A stretch of DNA of 64,000 nucleotides, from contig DGIP01000066.1 of NCBI GenBank assembly GCA_002386405.1, positions 1 through 64,000 of the forward strand, read 5' to 3'. This DNA is from Stenotrophomonas maltophilia (GTDB lineage: Bacteria > Pseudomonadota > Gammaproteobacteria > Xanthomonadales > Xanthomonadaceae). A model generated the notes under the pieces. It was given only the letters and a program-made list of their open reading frames with translations, did no database searches and was not told the DNA's origin. Shown in pieces: positions 45,618 to 54,022 of the stretch (the first letter of the stretch is position 1; each line of letters begins with the position of its first letter). The position numbers and the translations under genes were made by a program.

Positions 45618-46019
45618 TTACGGAGCGCAACCGTTCGGGATGTACTTGGCTTCCGTCACGCTGGTCGAGCAGGTCCAGGTGCCGTCACCTTCATCGCGGG
45701 TCAGCGTGATGCTCTCGCCATTGATCTTCGGGCTGCCGGTCAGCTCGCAAGCGATGCTGCCATCGGCGCCGTCAGTGACGGTGATGGCGCAACGGTCGGA
45801 ATCCTTCAGGCCGATAGCTGCAGCGTTGGCAATCGGATTGCCTTCGTTGATGGCAACTTCGAACTGGGTCTTGCCGGGGGTGATTTCAGCCAGGCCAGCA
45901 GTGACCTGCGACTTGGCAACGTAGTCCTGGTACATCGGCAGAGCGATGGCGGCCAGGATGGCGATGATCGCGACAACGATCATCAGTTCGATGAGGGTAA
46001 AGCCCTGCTGCTTCTTCAT
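45618..46019 (-). CDS. pilA: Type IV pilin PilA
   Basis: 133-residue pilin subunit. Leader MKKQQG, mature N-terminus FTLIE with Glu5, then the canonical hydrophobic spine. The C-terminal globular part has four Cys ([26 protein letters not shown]), enough for D-loop disulfides. The open frame extends to 46181, but the ATG at 46019 with GGGGA about eight bases upstream gives the proper leader. It has its own sigma-54 promoter and terminator; prepilin peptidase PilD is encoded divergently 1.6 kb away. Confidence 0.95.
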   Translation of the reverse strand: MKKQQGFTLIELMIVVAIIAILAAIALPMYQDYVAKSQVTAGLAEITPGKTQFEVAINEGNPIANAAAIGLKDSDRCAITVTDGADGSIACELTGSPKINGESITLTRDEGDGTWTCSTSVTEAKYIPNGCAP

Positions 46020-46117
46020 GAGTACATCCCCTAGAGGTGGTTTGAAAAATGAACACTGGGTCGTGCCTGGCCGGCGGACCGGCTGAGCAAGGCGAACGCC
46101 CGTGCGGGTGGTTGAAA

Positions 46118-46132
46118 GCAGGTTGCGTGCCA
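46118..46132 (-). promoter_or_regulatory. Sigma-54 promoter of pilA
   Basis: Minus strand TGGCACGCAACCTGC, with GG (-24) and GC (-12) ten bases apart. The predicted transcript start is near 46106, giving a leader of roughly 87 bases. PilR, encoded at 27.1 kb, is the expected activator. Confidence 0.8.
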
Positions 46133-46231
46133 ACTTCTCAGCAATGCTCCCCAGCATTCCCCGGCGCAATGATGGCACCAATCTTCAGGATTGGAACCCC
46201 CCTCACGGTATTTTGCGACACAACCGGCATT

Positions 46232-46248
46232 GTGACGCGTTGCGTCAC
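46232..46248. promoter_or_regulatory. Inverted repeat in the pilA-pilC intergenic region
   Basis: GTGACGC-GTT-GCGTCAC, a seven-base perfect palindrome upstream of both divergent units (the 356-base gap 46020-46375 contains this and the pilA promoter, no gene). A near copy occurs at 57535-57551. The spacing does not match a CRP/Clp site. Confidence 0.4.
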
Positions 46249-46375
46249 CTTCTGACGGCCCCGGTCCTTGGCCCCGGTCACGGATTGCCGTCAGGGAGGG
46301 ATGCCACGACGGCCCGGAACCAGCTACCATTCGGCGCAGAAGCCCGCCTGGGGATGGCGCGGCTGGGGAGCCTGT

Positions 46376-47632
46376 ATGTCTGTGAGCCGTAGTGCAATCA
46401 AGAAAGAGCCCGTGGCGCGTAGCACCATGGAGTTGCAGCCGTTTGTCTGGGAGGGGACCGACAAGCGGGGCGTGAAGATGAAGGGCGAACAGCCCGCCAA
46501 GAATGCAAACATGCTGCGCGCCGAGCTGCGCCGACAGGGCATCACGCCCAACGTCGTCAAGCCCAAGCCCAAACCGATGTTTGGAGCGGCAGGCAGCGCC
46601 ATCAGTGCCAAGGACATCGCCTTCTTCAGCCGCCAGATGGCGACCATGATGAAGTCGGGCGTTCCGATCGTAAGTTCGTTGGACATCATCGGCAGCGGGC
46701 ACAAAAACCCCCGCATGAGAAAGATGGTGGAGAACATCCGCACTGACATTGAGGGCGGCTCGTCCCTCTATGAAGCCATCAGCAAGCACCCTGTCCAGTT
46801 CGACGAGCTGTACCGGAACCTGGTTCGGGCGGGCGAAGGCGCTGGTGTCCTCGAAACGGTGCTTGACACCGTGGCGAACTACAAAGAGAACATCGAGGCC
46901 TTGAAGGGGAAGATCAAGAAGGCCTTGTTCTATCCGATCATGGTCTTCGCTGTGGCTCTGCTGGTCAGTGGCATTCTGCTTGTATGGGTGGTGCCCCAGT
47001 TCGAGGACGTTTTCAAGGGCTTCGGTGCAGACCTGCCCGCTTTCACCCAGATGATCGTGAATCTGTCCCGGTTCATGGTGTCCTGGTGGTGGCTGATCCT
47101 GATCGTGACCATTGGCGCGGTAACCGCATTCATTGCCGCCTACAAGCGCTCGCCACGCATGCAGCACACCATGGATCGCCTGATCCTGAAGGTGCCGGTC
47201 ATCGGCCAGCTGATGCACAACAGCGCCATCGCCCGCTTCGCCCGCACCACCGCCGTGACCTTCAAGGCCGGTGTTCCGCTGGTGGAGGCCTTGGGCATCG
47301 TGGCCGGCGCCACGGGCAACAAGGTCTACGAAGAGGCCGTCCTTCGCATGCGCGACGACGTGTCGGTCGGTTTCCCGGTCAATATGGCCATGAAGCAGAC
47401 CAACCTGTTCCCGCACATGGTCATCCAGATGACGGCCATCGGTGAAGAGGCCGGCGCCCTGGATGCCATGCTGTTCAAGGTGGCCGAGTACTTCGAGCAG
47501 GAAGTGAACAATGCGGTGGACGCGCTGAGCAGCCTGCTCGAGCCGATTGTCATGGTGGTTATTGGTACCATTGTCGGCGGCATGGTCATCGGCATGTACC
47601 TGCCCATCTTCAAACTGGCTTCGGTGGTCTAA
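46376..47632 (+). CDS. pilC: Type IV pilus inner-membrane platform protein PilC
   Basis: 418 residues, GspF family. Two cytoplasmic GspF domains (KDIAFFSRQMATMMKSGVPIVSSLDII; IARFARTTAVTFKAGVPLVEALGIV) and three membrane helices are visible. It couples the assembly ATPase to pilin insertion. The ATG at 46376 has GGGGAG five bases upstream and gives the normal length. It is followed after six bases by pilD. Confidence 0.95.
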   Translation: MSVSRSAIKKEPVARSTMELQPFVWEGTDKRGVKMKGEQPAKNANMLRAELRRQGITPNVVKPKPKPMFGAAGSAISAKDIAFFSRQMATMMKSGVPIVSSLDIIGSGHKNPRMRKMVENIRTDIEGGSSLYEAISKHPVQFDELYRNLVRAGEGAGVLETVLDTVANYKENIEALKGKIKKALFYPIMVFAVALLVSGILLVWVVPQFEDVFKGFGADLPAFTQMIVNLSRFMVSWWWLILIVTIGAVTAFIAAYKRSPRMQHTMDRLILKVPVIGQLMHNSAIARFARTTAVTFKAGVPLVEALGIVAGATGNKVYEEAVLRMRDDVSVGFPVNMAMKQTNLFPHMVIQMTAIGEEAGALDAMLFKVAEYFEQEVNNAVDALSSLLEPIVMVVIGTIVGGMVIGMYLPIFKLASVV

Positions 47633-47638
47633 CGGCAC

Positions 47639-48502
47639 ATGGCATTTCTCGACCAGCATCCCGGCCTCGGCTATCCCGCCGCGGCCGCACTGGGGTTGCT
47701 GATTGGCAGCTTCCTCAATGTGGTGATCCTGCGGCTGCCCAAGCGGCTTGAGTGGCAGTGGAAGCGCGACGCCCGCGAGGTGCTCGAGCTTCCGGACATC
47801 TACGAGCCACCCCCGCCCGGGATCGTGGTCGAGCCGTCGCACTGCCCGCACTGCAAGCACAAGCTGTCCTGGTACGAGAACATCCCGCTGTTCAGCTGGC
47901 TGGTGCTGGGTGGCAAGTGCCGCCACTGCAAGGCGCCCATCTCCATCCAGTACCCGTTGGTCGAGCTGTTGACCGGCGTACTGGTGGTGGCCAGCGTGTG
48001 GCAGTTCGGCTTCGGCTGGCAGGGCTTTGGCGCCATCGTACTGAGCTGCTTCCTGGTGGCCTTGTCCGGCATTGACCTGCGCACCCAGCTGCTACCGGAC
48101 CAGTTGACCCTGCCGCTGATGTGGCTGGGGCTGATAGGCAGCATCGACAACCTGTACATGCCGGCCAAGCCTGCCCTGCTGGGCGCCATTGCCGGCTACC
48201 TGCTGCTGTGGTCGGTGTGGTGGCTGTTCAAGCAGATCACCGGCAAGGAAGGCATTGGCCACGGCGATTTCAAGCTGCTGGCCGCGCTGGGCGCCTGGTG
48301 TGGGTTGAAGGGCATCCTGCCCATCATCCTGCTGTCGTCGATGGTGGGCGCCATCATCGGCTCGATCTGGCTGTACTCGCGGGGCCGCGACCGCGCCACC
48401 CCGATCCCGTTTGGGCCGTACCTGGCCGTTGCTGGCTGGATCGTGTTCATGTGGGGCGAGCCGCTGATCAACGCCTATCTGAGAATGTCCGGCCTGCGCT
48501 GA
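47639..48502 (+). CDS. pilD: Prepilin peptidase / N-methyltransferase PilD
   Basis: 287-residue inner-membrane aspartyl protease that cleaves pilin leaders after Gly and methylates the new N-terminus. The cytoplasmic zinc motifs CPHC (69-72) and CRHC (94-97) and the catalytic aspartates in SGIDL (Asp146) and GIGHGD (Asp210) are intact. It is the middle gene of pilC-pilD-coaE. Confidence 0.96.
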   Translation: MAFLDQHPGLGYPAAAALGLLIGSFLNVVILRLPKRLEWQWKRDAREVLELPDIYEPPPPGIVVEPSHCPHCKHKLSWYENIPLFSWLVLGGKCRHCKAPISIQYPLVELLTGVLVVASVWQFGFGWQGFGAIVLSCFLVALSGIDLRTQLLPDQLTLPLMWLGLIGSIDNLYMPAKPALLGAIAGYLLLWSVWWLFKQITGKEGIGHGDFKLLAALGAWCGLKGILPIILLSSMVGAIIGSIWLYSRGRDRATPIPFGPYLAVAGWIVFMWGEPLINAYLRMSGLR

Positions 48503-48510
48503 GGGCAGCG

Positions 48511-49119
48511 ATGAGCCAGTTCGTGATTGGATTGACCGGCGGCGTCGCCGCCGGCAAGACCGAGGTAACCCGGCGCTTCGAGGCGCTGGGCATCACCATC
48601 GCTGATGCCGACATGGCCGCGCGCGCCGTGGTGGCCCCTGGCAGCGACGGGCTGGCCCGGATCGTGGCGCACTTTGGTTCTGGAATCCTGCTGGCCGATG
48701 GCCAGATTGACCGCGCCGCGCTGCGCGAGCGCATCTTCAGCTCCGCGCAGGAACGGCAGGCGCTGGAAGCCATTACCCACCCTGCCATTCGCGAGCTGTT
48801 GCGGCAAACCTGTGAACAGGCTGCGAGCCCCTATGCGATTGCAGCCATTCCGCTACTGACCGAAGCCGGTGGCCGCCAGCAGTACCCGTGGCTGGACCGG
48901 ATTCTGGTGGTGGATGCGCCGGTGGCGGTGCAGCACGCGCGGCTGATGCAGCGCGATGGCACCACGGCCGATCTGGCCGACCGGATGATTGCCGCGCAGG
49001 CCAGCCGCGAGGAGCGCCTGGCGCTGGCGGATGACGTGGTGGTCAATGATGGGCACCCGGACCATCTGCAGGCGGAAGTGGAGCGCCTGGATCGGATCTA
49101 CAGGAAGGCCGCCGCGTAG
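48511..49119 (+). CDS. coaE: Dephospho-CoA kinase
   Basis: Last enzyme of coenzyme A synthesis, 202 residues. P-loop TGGVAAGKT near the N-terminus, the DADMAARAVV motif and the lid region RDGTTADLADRMIAAQ are present. It starts eight bases after pilD, the order conserved across Gammaproteobacteria. The stop codon TAG is the TAG of a SMAG element's GTAG head. Confidence 0.95.
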   Translation: MSQFVIGLTGGVAAGKTEVTRRFEALGITIADADMAARAVVAPGSDGLARIVAHFGSGILLADGQIDRAALRERIFSSAQERQALEAITHPAIRELLRQTCEQAASPYAIAAIPLLTEAGGRQQYPWLDRILVVDAPVAVQHARLMQRDGTTADLADRMIAAQASREERLALADDVVVNDGHPDHLQAEVERLDRIYRKAAA

Positions 49120-49212
49120 GGACACGCCATGCATGTCCAACGGGGTGCCAGGGCACCCGCGCATGTCGGTTTTCGTTCGGGGTTGCGTGGGACACGCATG
49201 GCGTGTCGCTAC
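49116..49212. repeat. Inverted SMAG pair closing two convergent genes
   Basis: Copy 1 (49116-49138, plus) begins GTAG at the coaE stop; copy 2 (49189-49212, minus) has its GTAG at the stop of the histidine kinase gene. Both are GACACGC type. In transcripts of either gene the pair would fold into 3' hairpins, acting as the mRNA end. Confidence 0.82.
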
Positions 49213-50573
49213 GCGGGGGCGAAGGTCAGGGTTGCTATCACGCCCCGGGTTTCGCCTGGGCGCACGTTTACCTGCCAGCCGTACAGATCGCACAACCGGC
49301 TCACGATCGACAACCCGATACCGCCGCCCTGCGAATGGCCGGCGTGGGTGCCGCGATAGCCCCGCTGGAACAGCTTGGCTGCGTCCTGTTCGCTCAGGCC
49401 CGGGCCGCTGTCGATCACTTCAACCCGGTTGCCGGTGACCAGGACCCGCACCGAGCCTTCCTGCGAATACTTCACGGCGTTGCCGATCAGGTTGCCCAGT
49501 GCCACCGACAGCGCCGATTCCGGAGCATCGATGACCAGTTCTCGGTCGCCTTCCAGCACCAGCTCCAGCGGCTTGCCGCCCAGCTGGGCGCGGTGCGAAT
49601 CGAGCAGCTGCTCGGCCACCCGCGCCACGTTGCTGCTGCCCTGCCCGCGCTCGTTGCGCGAGAGCAGCAGCAGCGCGCCAATCAGGTCGGTGCACTGCTG
49701 CTCGGCACGCTGGATGCGCTGCAGGCGCTGCAGCACCTTGGGGTCCAGGTCCGGCCGGGTCAGCAGCAGTTCGGTGGCACCCCGGATCACGGCCAGCGGG
49801 GTGCGCAGCTCGTGGCTGACGTCGGCGTTGAATTCGCGGTCGCGCTGTACCACTTCGGTGAGCCGCGCCGAATAGTCATCCAGCGCCTGCGCCAGCTGCC
49901 CCACTTCGTCGTCGGGGAAACGGGGCGCCAACGGCGTGGGGTCACTGGTACCGCCCCGGTAGGCGCGCAGGCGCGCGGCCAGGTCGGACACCGGCTTCAT
50001 CACCTTCGAGGCCGACCACCAGCCCAGCACCAGCGACAATGCACTGAACACCAGCACCGAGAAGAACAGCGCGCGGTTCAACTGCTCTGCGCCGCGCAGG
50101 CTTTCGGTCATGTCGTAGGCGAGGAAGAACCACGCGTCGGGTGTCTTGCGTACCGCCAGCTTGTAGGAGAACGGGTTGCCCCGCTCGTCCACGCCGCTCA
50201 GGCCGTGGATGCCATCGCGGAATTCGTACCAGTCCGGCTCTTCCTGGCGCAGCGCTTCGAACTTGTCCGGCCCCACGATGCGCGCGCGCATCTGCTGCAC
50301 GGGTAGATCGGGGTTGCGCGAGGGATCAGCGAAGTAGCGGTGCGCGTACTCGTTGATGTTGCGGTTCATCACGTCTTCGACCAGCTGGTTCTCCACGCGC
50401 GCGCGGGCCAGGTTGGTGGCGAAGGCAAACAGTGCTGTCAGGCAGAAGCCCAACAGCACGAACGACACGATAATGCGGCTGCGCAGCCGGCGCCGGTAAG
50501 GGCCCCGGCGGCGCTCCCCCCTGCCCGTCACCGGATCAGGCTTCCGGGGCGGCGATGCGGTATCCGATGCCAT
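49209..50573 (-). CDS. Sensor histidine kinase (two-component system)
   Basis: 454-residue membrane kinase. First membrane helix in RSRIIVSFVLLGFCLTALFAFA, a periplasmic sensor of about 130 residues, a second helix (ALFFSVLVFSALSLVLGWW), HAMP-like linker, HisKA with His254 in VSHELRTPLA, and HATPase (GNLIGNAVKYS; DSGPGLSEQD; GGGIGLSIV). It overlaps the regulator gene by 38 bases from the ATG at 50573; a GTG at 50531 is the alternative. The stop TAG lies in a SMAG element. The stimulus is unknown. Confidence 0.9.
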   Translation of the reverse strand: MASDTASPPRKPDPVTGRGERRRGPYRRRLRSRIIVSFVLLGFCLTALFAFATNLARARVENQLVEDVMNRNINEYAHRYFADPSRNPDLPVQQMRARIVGPDKFEALRQEEPDWYEFRDGIHGLSGVDERGNPFSYKLAVRKTPDAWFFLAYDMTESLRGAEQLNRALFFSVLVFSALSLVLGWWSASKVMKPVSDLAARLRAYRGGTSDPTPLAPRFPDDEVGQLAQALDDYSARLTEVVQRDREFNADVSHELRTPLAVIRGATELLLTRPDLDPKVLQRLQRIQRAEQQCTDLIGALLLLSRNERGQGSSNVARVAEQLLDSHRAQLGGKPLELVLEGDRELVIDAPESALSVALGNLIGNAVKYSQEGSVRVLVTGNRVEVIDSGPGLSEQDAAKLFQRGYRGTHAGHSQGGGIGLSIVSRLCDLYGWQVNVRPGETRGVIATLTFAPA

Positions 50574-51213
50574 GGCGGGTCTGGATCAACGGCACCTCGA
50601 ACGGCTTGTCCACCACGGCGCGCAGGCCGTGGATGTGCACGCGCAACGAATCCGAATCGGGCAGCTCTTCGCCCCACACGCGGGTTTCCAGCTCCTGGCG
50701 GGTCACCACGGCCGGGGCCGCTTCCATGAGCGCCTGCAGGATCTTCAGTGCGGTGGGGTTGAGCTGCAGCAACTTGCCCTGGCGGCGAACCTCGAGGGTA
50801 TCGAGGTTGTATTCCAGGTCGCCGGTTTCCAGTACCCGCGTCTGCACGCCCTTGCCGCGGCGCGACAGGGCGTTCAGACGCACTTCGACTTCCTGCAGCG
50901 CGAACGGCTTGATCAGGTAGTCGTCGGCACCGGAATCGAACCCGGCCAGCTTGTTGTCCAGCGAATCCCGTGCGGTCAGCATGAGCACCGGGGTCTGCTT
51001 GCGCGCTTCATTGCGAAGCTTGCGGCAGACCTCGATCCCATCCATGCCCGGCAGATTGAGATCCAGCACGATCGCGTCGAACTCGTGCACGACCGCCAGA
51101 TGCAGGCCGGTCACGCCGTCGGCGGCGAAGTCCACGGTGTGGCCGCGGTCTTCGAGGTAGTCGCCCAGGTTGGCGGCGATGTCGCTGTTGTCTTCAATTA
51201 CAAGAATTCGCAT
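50536..51213 (-). CDS. OmpR/PhoB-family response regulator
   Basis: 225 residues. The receiver has acidic pocket EDN (8-9), phospho-acceptor Asp51 (IVLDLNLPG) and Lys in YLIKPF; the C-terminal winged helix is LNPTALKILQALMEAAP ... DSDSLRVHIHGLRAVVDKPF. It is transcribed with the kinase downstream and the periplasmic protein upstream (seven-base gap). Confidence 0.93.
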   Translation of the reverse strand: MRILVIEDNSDIAANLGDYLEDRGHTVDFAADGVTGLHLAVVHEFDAIVLDLNLPGMDGIEVCRKLRNEARKQTPVLMLTARDSLDNKLAGFDSGADDYLIKPFALQEVEVRLNALSRRGKGVQTRVLETGDLEYNLDTLEVRRQGKLLQLNPTALKILQALMEAAPAVVTRQELETRVWGEELPDSDSLRVHIHGLRAVVDKPFEVPLIQTRHGIGYRIAAPEA

Positions 51214-51220
51214 GTGACCT

Positions 51221-51694
51221 CTAGAAAATGGATTGACCCGTGCGCTGAGCGTTCATCAGGTCGCGTTGCGCATCTTCCTTGGCGCGCTGGCGCTGGGCAA
51301 CGGTCATGCACTGGGTCGTGGCGCGGTGGGAGCCGGTGGCCTTCTCGCGCACGCAGACCTGGCGGCTATCTTCGCGCGCCTTGGTCAAGATCGTGTTCAC
51401 AACTTGTTGGTCGTTGTACAGATCGGTCTTCAAACGATCGGGAAGCGTGGCCTGGTCCGGATGTTCGTCCAGCACGCCGCGCATGCGCCCCAAGGCCTGG
51501 CGGACCTTGCTGCGGTCTTCGCCGGTGAGTTCGGCATAGATCTCGTTGTTGGAGTTCAAGTCCTTTTCGATGAGGTCGACCTGCTCGGCAAGCGGCTTGC
51601 CGCGCGCAAAGACCTCATCTTTGGGGGCCGCCTGCGCCGTACCCAGCGCCAGCAGGAGGGCCGCGGTCCCGGCGGCCAGAATCATTCGCTTCAT
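51221..51694 (-). CDS. Periplasmic protein of unknown function in a two-component operon
   Basis: 157 residues with a clear signal peptide (MKRMILAAGTAALLLALGTAQAA) and a helical, charged mature part (EQVDLIEKDLNSNNEIYAELTGEDRSKVRQALGRM ... VCVREKATGSHRATTQCMTVAQRQRAKEDAQRDLM) with two Cys that could pair. Family not recognised. First gene of the operon with the regulator and kinase, so it may be a sensor accessory or a target. Confidence 0.72.
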   Translation of the reverse strand: MKRMILAAGTAALLLALGTAQAAPKDEVFARGKPLAEQVDLIEKDLNSNNEIYAELTGEDRSKVRQALGRMRGVLDEHPDQATLPDRLKTDLYNDQQVVNTILTKAREDSRQVCVREKATGSHRATTQCMTVAQRQRAKEDAQRDLMNAQRTGQSIF

Positions 51695-51783
51695 TGCAAC
51701 CAATCCTTAGTCAACTGAACGGAAAGCCGAATGTATCCCCCTCGCCTTGACCTCAGCAAGTGAGCGATGGCACGGGAAGAAAA

Positions 51784-51810
51784 AGGCCCAGACGGATCCC
51801 GCCTGGGCCT
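51784..51810 (-). terminator. Terminator downstream of rimK
   Basis: Arms AGGCCCAG and CTGGGCCT with a GC-rich loop, followed on the minus strand by TTTTTCTTCC. It lies about 115 bases beyond the rimK stop and just upstream of the two-component operon. Confidence 0.75.
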
Positions 51811-51926
51811 GAAGTCATTCCCGATTACCGTTATCTGCTGAGGAGGGCAGAGCTGCGGTTCGTTGAAGCCTACGCCGGGGGCGATTAAACCGGTGTTAAA
51901 ACCGGCCCGTCGACCTCAAAAAATAT

Positions 51927-52832
51927 TCATGCCTTTGATTTTGCTGGCTTTTTCGCAGAAGCCACCTGGGAGGCCACGTGTTCGATGATGCGCCCGGCCA
52001 GGTCGTCCTGGCTGATCCCCTCGATCCCTTCCAGGCCGGGGGTGGAGTTGACCTCCAGCACCAGCGGGCCACGGCTGGAGCGGATCAGGTCCACCCCGGC
52101 CACCCCCAGCCCCAGCGCACGGGCAGAGCGCACCGCCACCTGCTGCTCGGCCCGGGTGGCCTTCGCCGCGCGGGCGCTGCCGCCGGCATGCAGGTTGGAG
52201 CGGAAGTCTCCTTCCGGGGCCTGGCGCTGCATGGCGGCCACCACATGGTCGCCCACCACCAGGCAGCGCAGGTCGGCGCCCTGGGCCTCGCCGATGAACT
52301 CCTGCATCAGGAAATTGGCGTACAGCCCGCGCAGCGCCTCGACGATGCCACGCGAGGCGCTGGCCTTCTCGGTCAGGATCACCCCGCGCCCCTGGGTGCC
52401 CTCGTTGAGCTTCACCACGTGCGGCGGCGGGCCCAGCATGGAGAGCAGGTCCACGGTGTCATCGGGGTTGTCGCCAAACACCGTAACCGGCATGTCGATG
52501 CCCTTGGACGCCAGGATCTGGTGCGCGCGCAGCTTGTCGCGGGCGCGCAGGATGGCATCGGACGGGTTGGGGGTAACCGCCCCCATCATCTCGAACTGGC
52601 GCAGCACGGCGGTGCCGTAGCGGGTCACCGAGGCGCCGATGCGTGGAATCACCGCATCCACCCCGGTGATGGGCCGGCCCTTGTAATGCATGGTGAAACC
52701 GTCGGCGGCAATGCGCATGTAACAGCGCAGCGGGTCGAGCACGCGCACGGTATGCCCGCGCGAACGCGCCGCGTCCACCAGCCGCCGCGTGGAGTACAGC
52801 TTGCTGTTGCGGGAAAGGATGGCCAGTTTCAT
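51927..52832 (-). CDS. rimK: ATP-grasp alpha-L-glutamate ligase, RimK family
   Basis: 301 residues, ATP-grasp fold. In E. coli RimK adds glutamates to the C-terminus of ribosomal protein S6. The sequence shows the RimK N-terminus ([19 protein letters not shown]), the ATP-binding loop [15 protein letters not shown] and the metal-binding [14 protein letters not shown]. The C-terminal tail is Lys/Ala-rich. Followed by a terminator. Confidence 0.93.
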   Translation of the reverse strand: MKLAILSRNSKLYSTRRLVDAARSRGHTVRVLDPLRCYMRIAADGFTMHYKGRPITGVDAVIPRIGASVTRYGTAVLRQFEMMGAVTPNPSDAILRARDKLRAHQILASKGIDMPVTVFGDNPDDTVDLLSMLGPPPHVVKLNEGTQGRGVILTEKASASRGIVEALRGLYANFLMQEFIGEAQGADLRCLVVGDHVVAAMQRQAPEGDFRSNLHAGGSARAAKATRAEQQVAVRSARALGLGVAGVDLIRSSRGPLVLEVNSTPGLEGIEGISQDDLAGRIIEHVASQVASAKKPAKSKA

Positions 52833-53089
52833 GGCGGCTTGGATGGGGGATGGGATAGGACGCGAAGCATAGCGTGCCGCCGGTTACTACGGATGCAGGA
52901 GATCTACCAAAAGCGTCAACACGGATGAATCGCGCCACCTCATGCACATTTACAAGCTCTTTGACGACAACGCTTTGTTTTTATTTGTTATTTTCTTGTT
53001 TTATATTTGGTTTTATCGTGGTGCAAAGTTGGTGCGAACGGCACATAGCTGTGCAATACTCCGCCCATTCCGCATCCTCCCCCCATCTC

Positions 53090-53485
53090 ATGCAAACAGC
53101 CCCCCTCTTCCTCAGCGTCCCCCAAGGGGACTCCCTGCACTTCGGCAACGGCGACCACTTCGAACCAAAGAAGGTCGCCGAGTTCATGCAGCTGGATCGG
53201 AATGCGGTGTCCAAGATTGCGTCGGTATCCAGCGCATCCGTCCGTTGGGATGAGAACGTCCCCAAGGCGGTCAAGGAGCGGCTGGAGGAAATCGGCGCAA
53301 TCGCGAACATGGTGGCGGACATTTTCCAGGGCGACGTCGCGAAGACCGCGCTGTGGTTCCGCACCAAGAACCCATTGCTGGGCGATGTTGCCCCCAGGGA
53401 CATGGTCAGGCTGGGAAGGCATGACCGGCTGCGCCGATTCATCGTCACCGCCATCCAAGAGGACAAGGCTGCCCATCACAACTGA
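53090..53485 (+). CDS. Orphan Xre/MbcA/ParS-type antitoxin (DUF2384 C-terminal domain)
   Basis: 131 residues. The N-terminal part is a helix-turn-helix-like segment (EPKKVAEFMQLDRNAVSKIASVS), followed by the MbcA/ParS toxin-binding region (VADIFQGDVAKTALWFRTKNPLLGDVAPRDMVRLGRHDRLRRFI). Such proteins usually pair with a RES-domain NAD-degrading toxin; none is adjacent. The start at ATG 53090 gives the family length. The upstream 52940-53040 stretch is strikingly AT-rich, and GTGC/GCAC half-sites at about 53022-53055 could be its operator. Confidence 0.72.
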   Translation: MQTAPLFLSVPQGDSLHFGNGDHFEPKKVAEFMQLDRNAVSKIASVSSASVRWDENVPKAVKERLEEIGAIANMVADIFQGDVAKTALWFRTKNPLLGDVAPRDMVRLGRHDRLRRFIVTAIQEDKAAHHN

Positions 53486-53564
53486 CCTGACCTGTCGAGC
53501 GCCGATGCGCTGTGCGGGTGGGAACACGTCCGCCCGCCAGGCCGAGCGCGCTCCGTAAGCCAGG

Positions 53565-53918
53565 TCAGCGCGGCAGCTGGATCACAAAGGCGTTGAGCTC
53601 CACCATCTTCCGGTCGCGGAACCGCCAGACGTCGCTGTAGGCGAGTTCAGTCGGCTGACCGTCATCCCCTTTGCCCATGATCGTGCCCAGCGCGACCACC
53701 CTGTCGTCCTCGGCAATCAGGCGGTCAACGGTGAAACGCGGCGGCGTGGCGTAGGCGCTCTTCATCCACTGGCGCACCGCCTCCTTGCCCTCGAGCGTAC
53801 CCTCGCCCACTGTCGTCCACCGGATGTCGTCCGTGCAGTGGGAAAGGAACCCTTCGTTGTCGCCCGCGATGACGGCCTCGTTGGCCTGCAGGAGAACGGA
53901 CTTGTTGGAACCATGCAT
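53565..53918 (-). CDS. SnoaL-like / NTF2-fold protein
   Basis: 117 residues of the nuclear-transport-factor-2-like superfamily: NEAVIAGDNEGFLSHCTDDIRWTTVGEGTLEGKEAVRQWM ... SDVWRFRDRKMVELNAFVI. Members are small enzymes or binding proteins of varied role. The start at 53918 is preceded by GGAG eight bases upstream. No functional context. Confidence 0.8.
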   Translation of the reverse strand: MHGSNKSVLLQANEAVIAGDNEGFLSHCTDDIRWTTVGEGTLEGKEAVRQWMKSAYATPPRFTVDRLIAEDDRVVALGTIMGKGDDGQPTELAYSDVWRFRDRKMVELNAFVIQLPR

Positions 53919-54022
53919 ACGAGTACTCCACCAGTGGCGCAAAGCGCCGACGGAGCATCGTCCCAGCGATCAGGTTAATAAGGCGCAAGGGGAATGAGAG
54001 CGGAGTGTCATCGTGATTCTCA

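Noticed and set aside
46232-46248. CRP/Clp site in the pilA-pilC gap
   Set aside because: TGTGA and TCAC are present but nine bases apart rather than six, so the spacing is wrong for CRP-like proteins.
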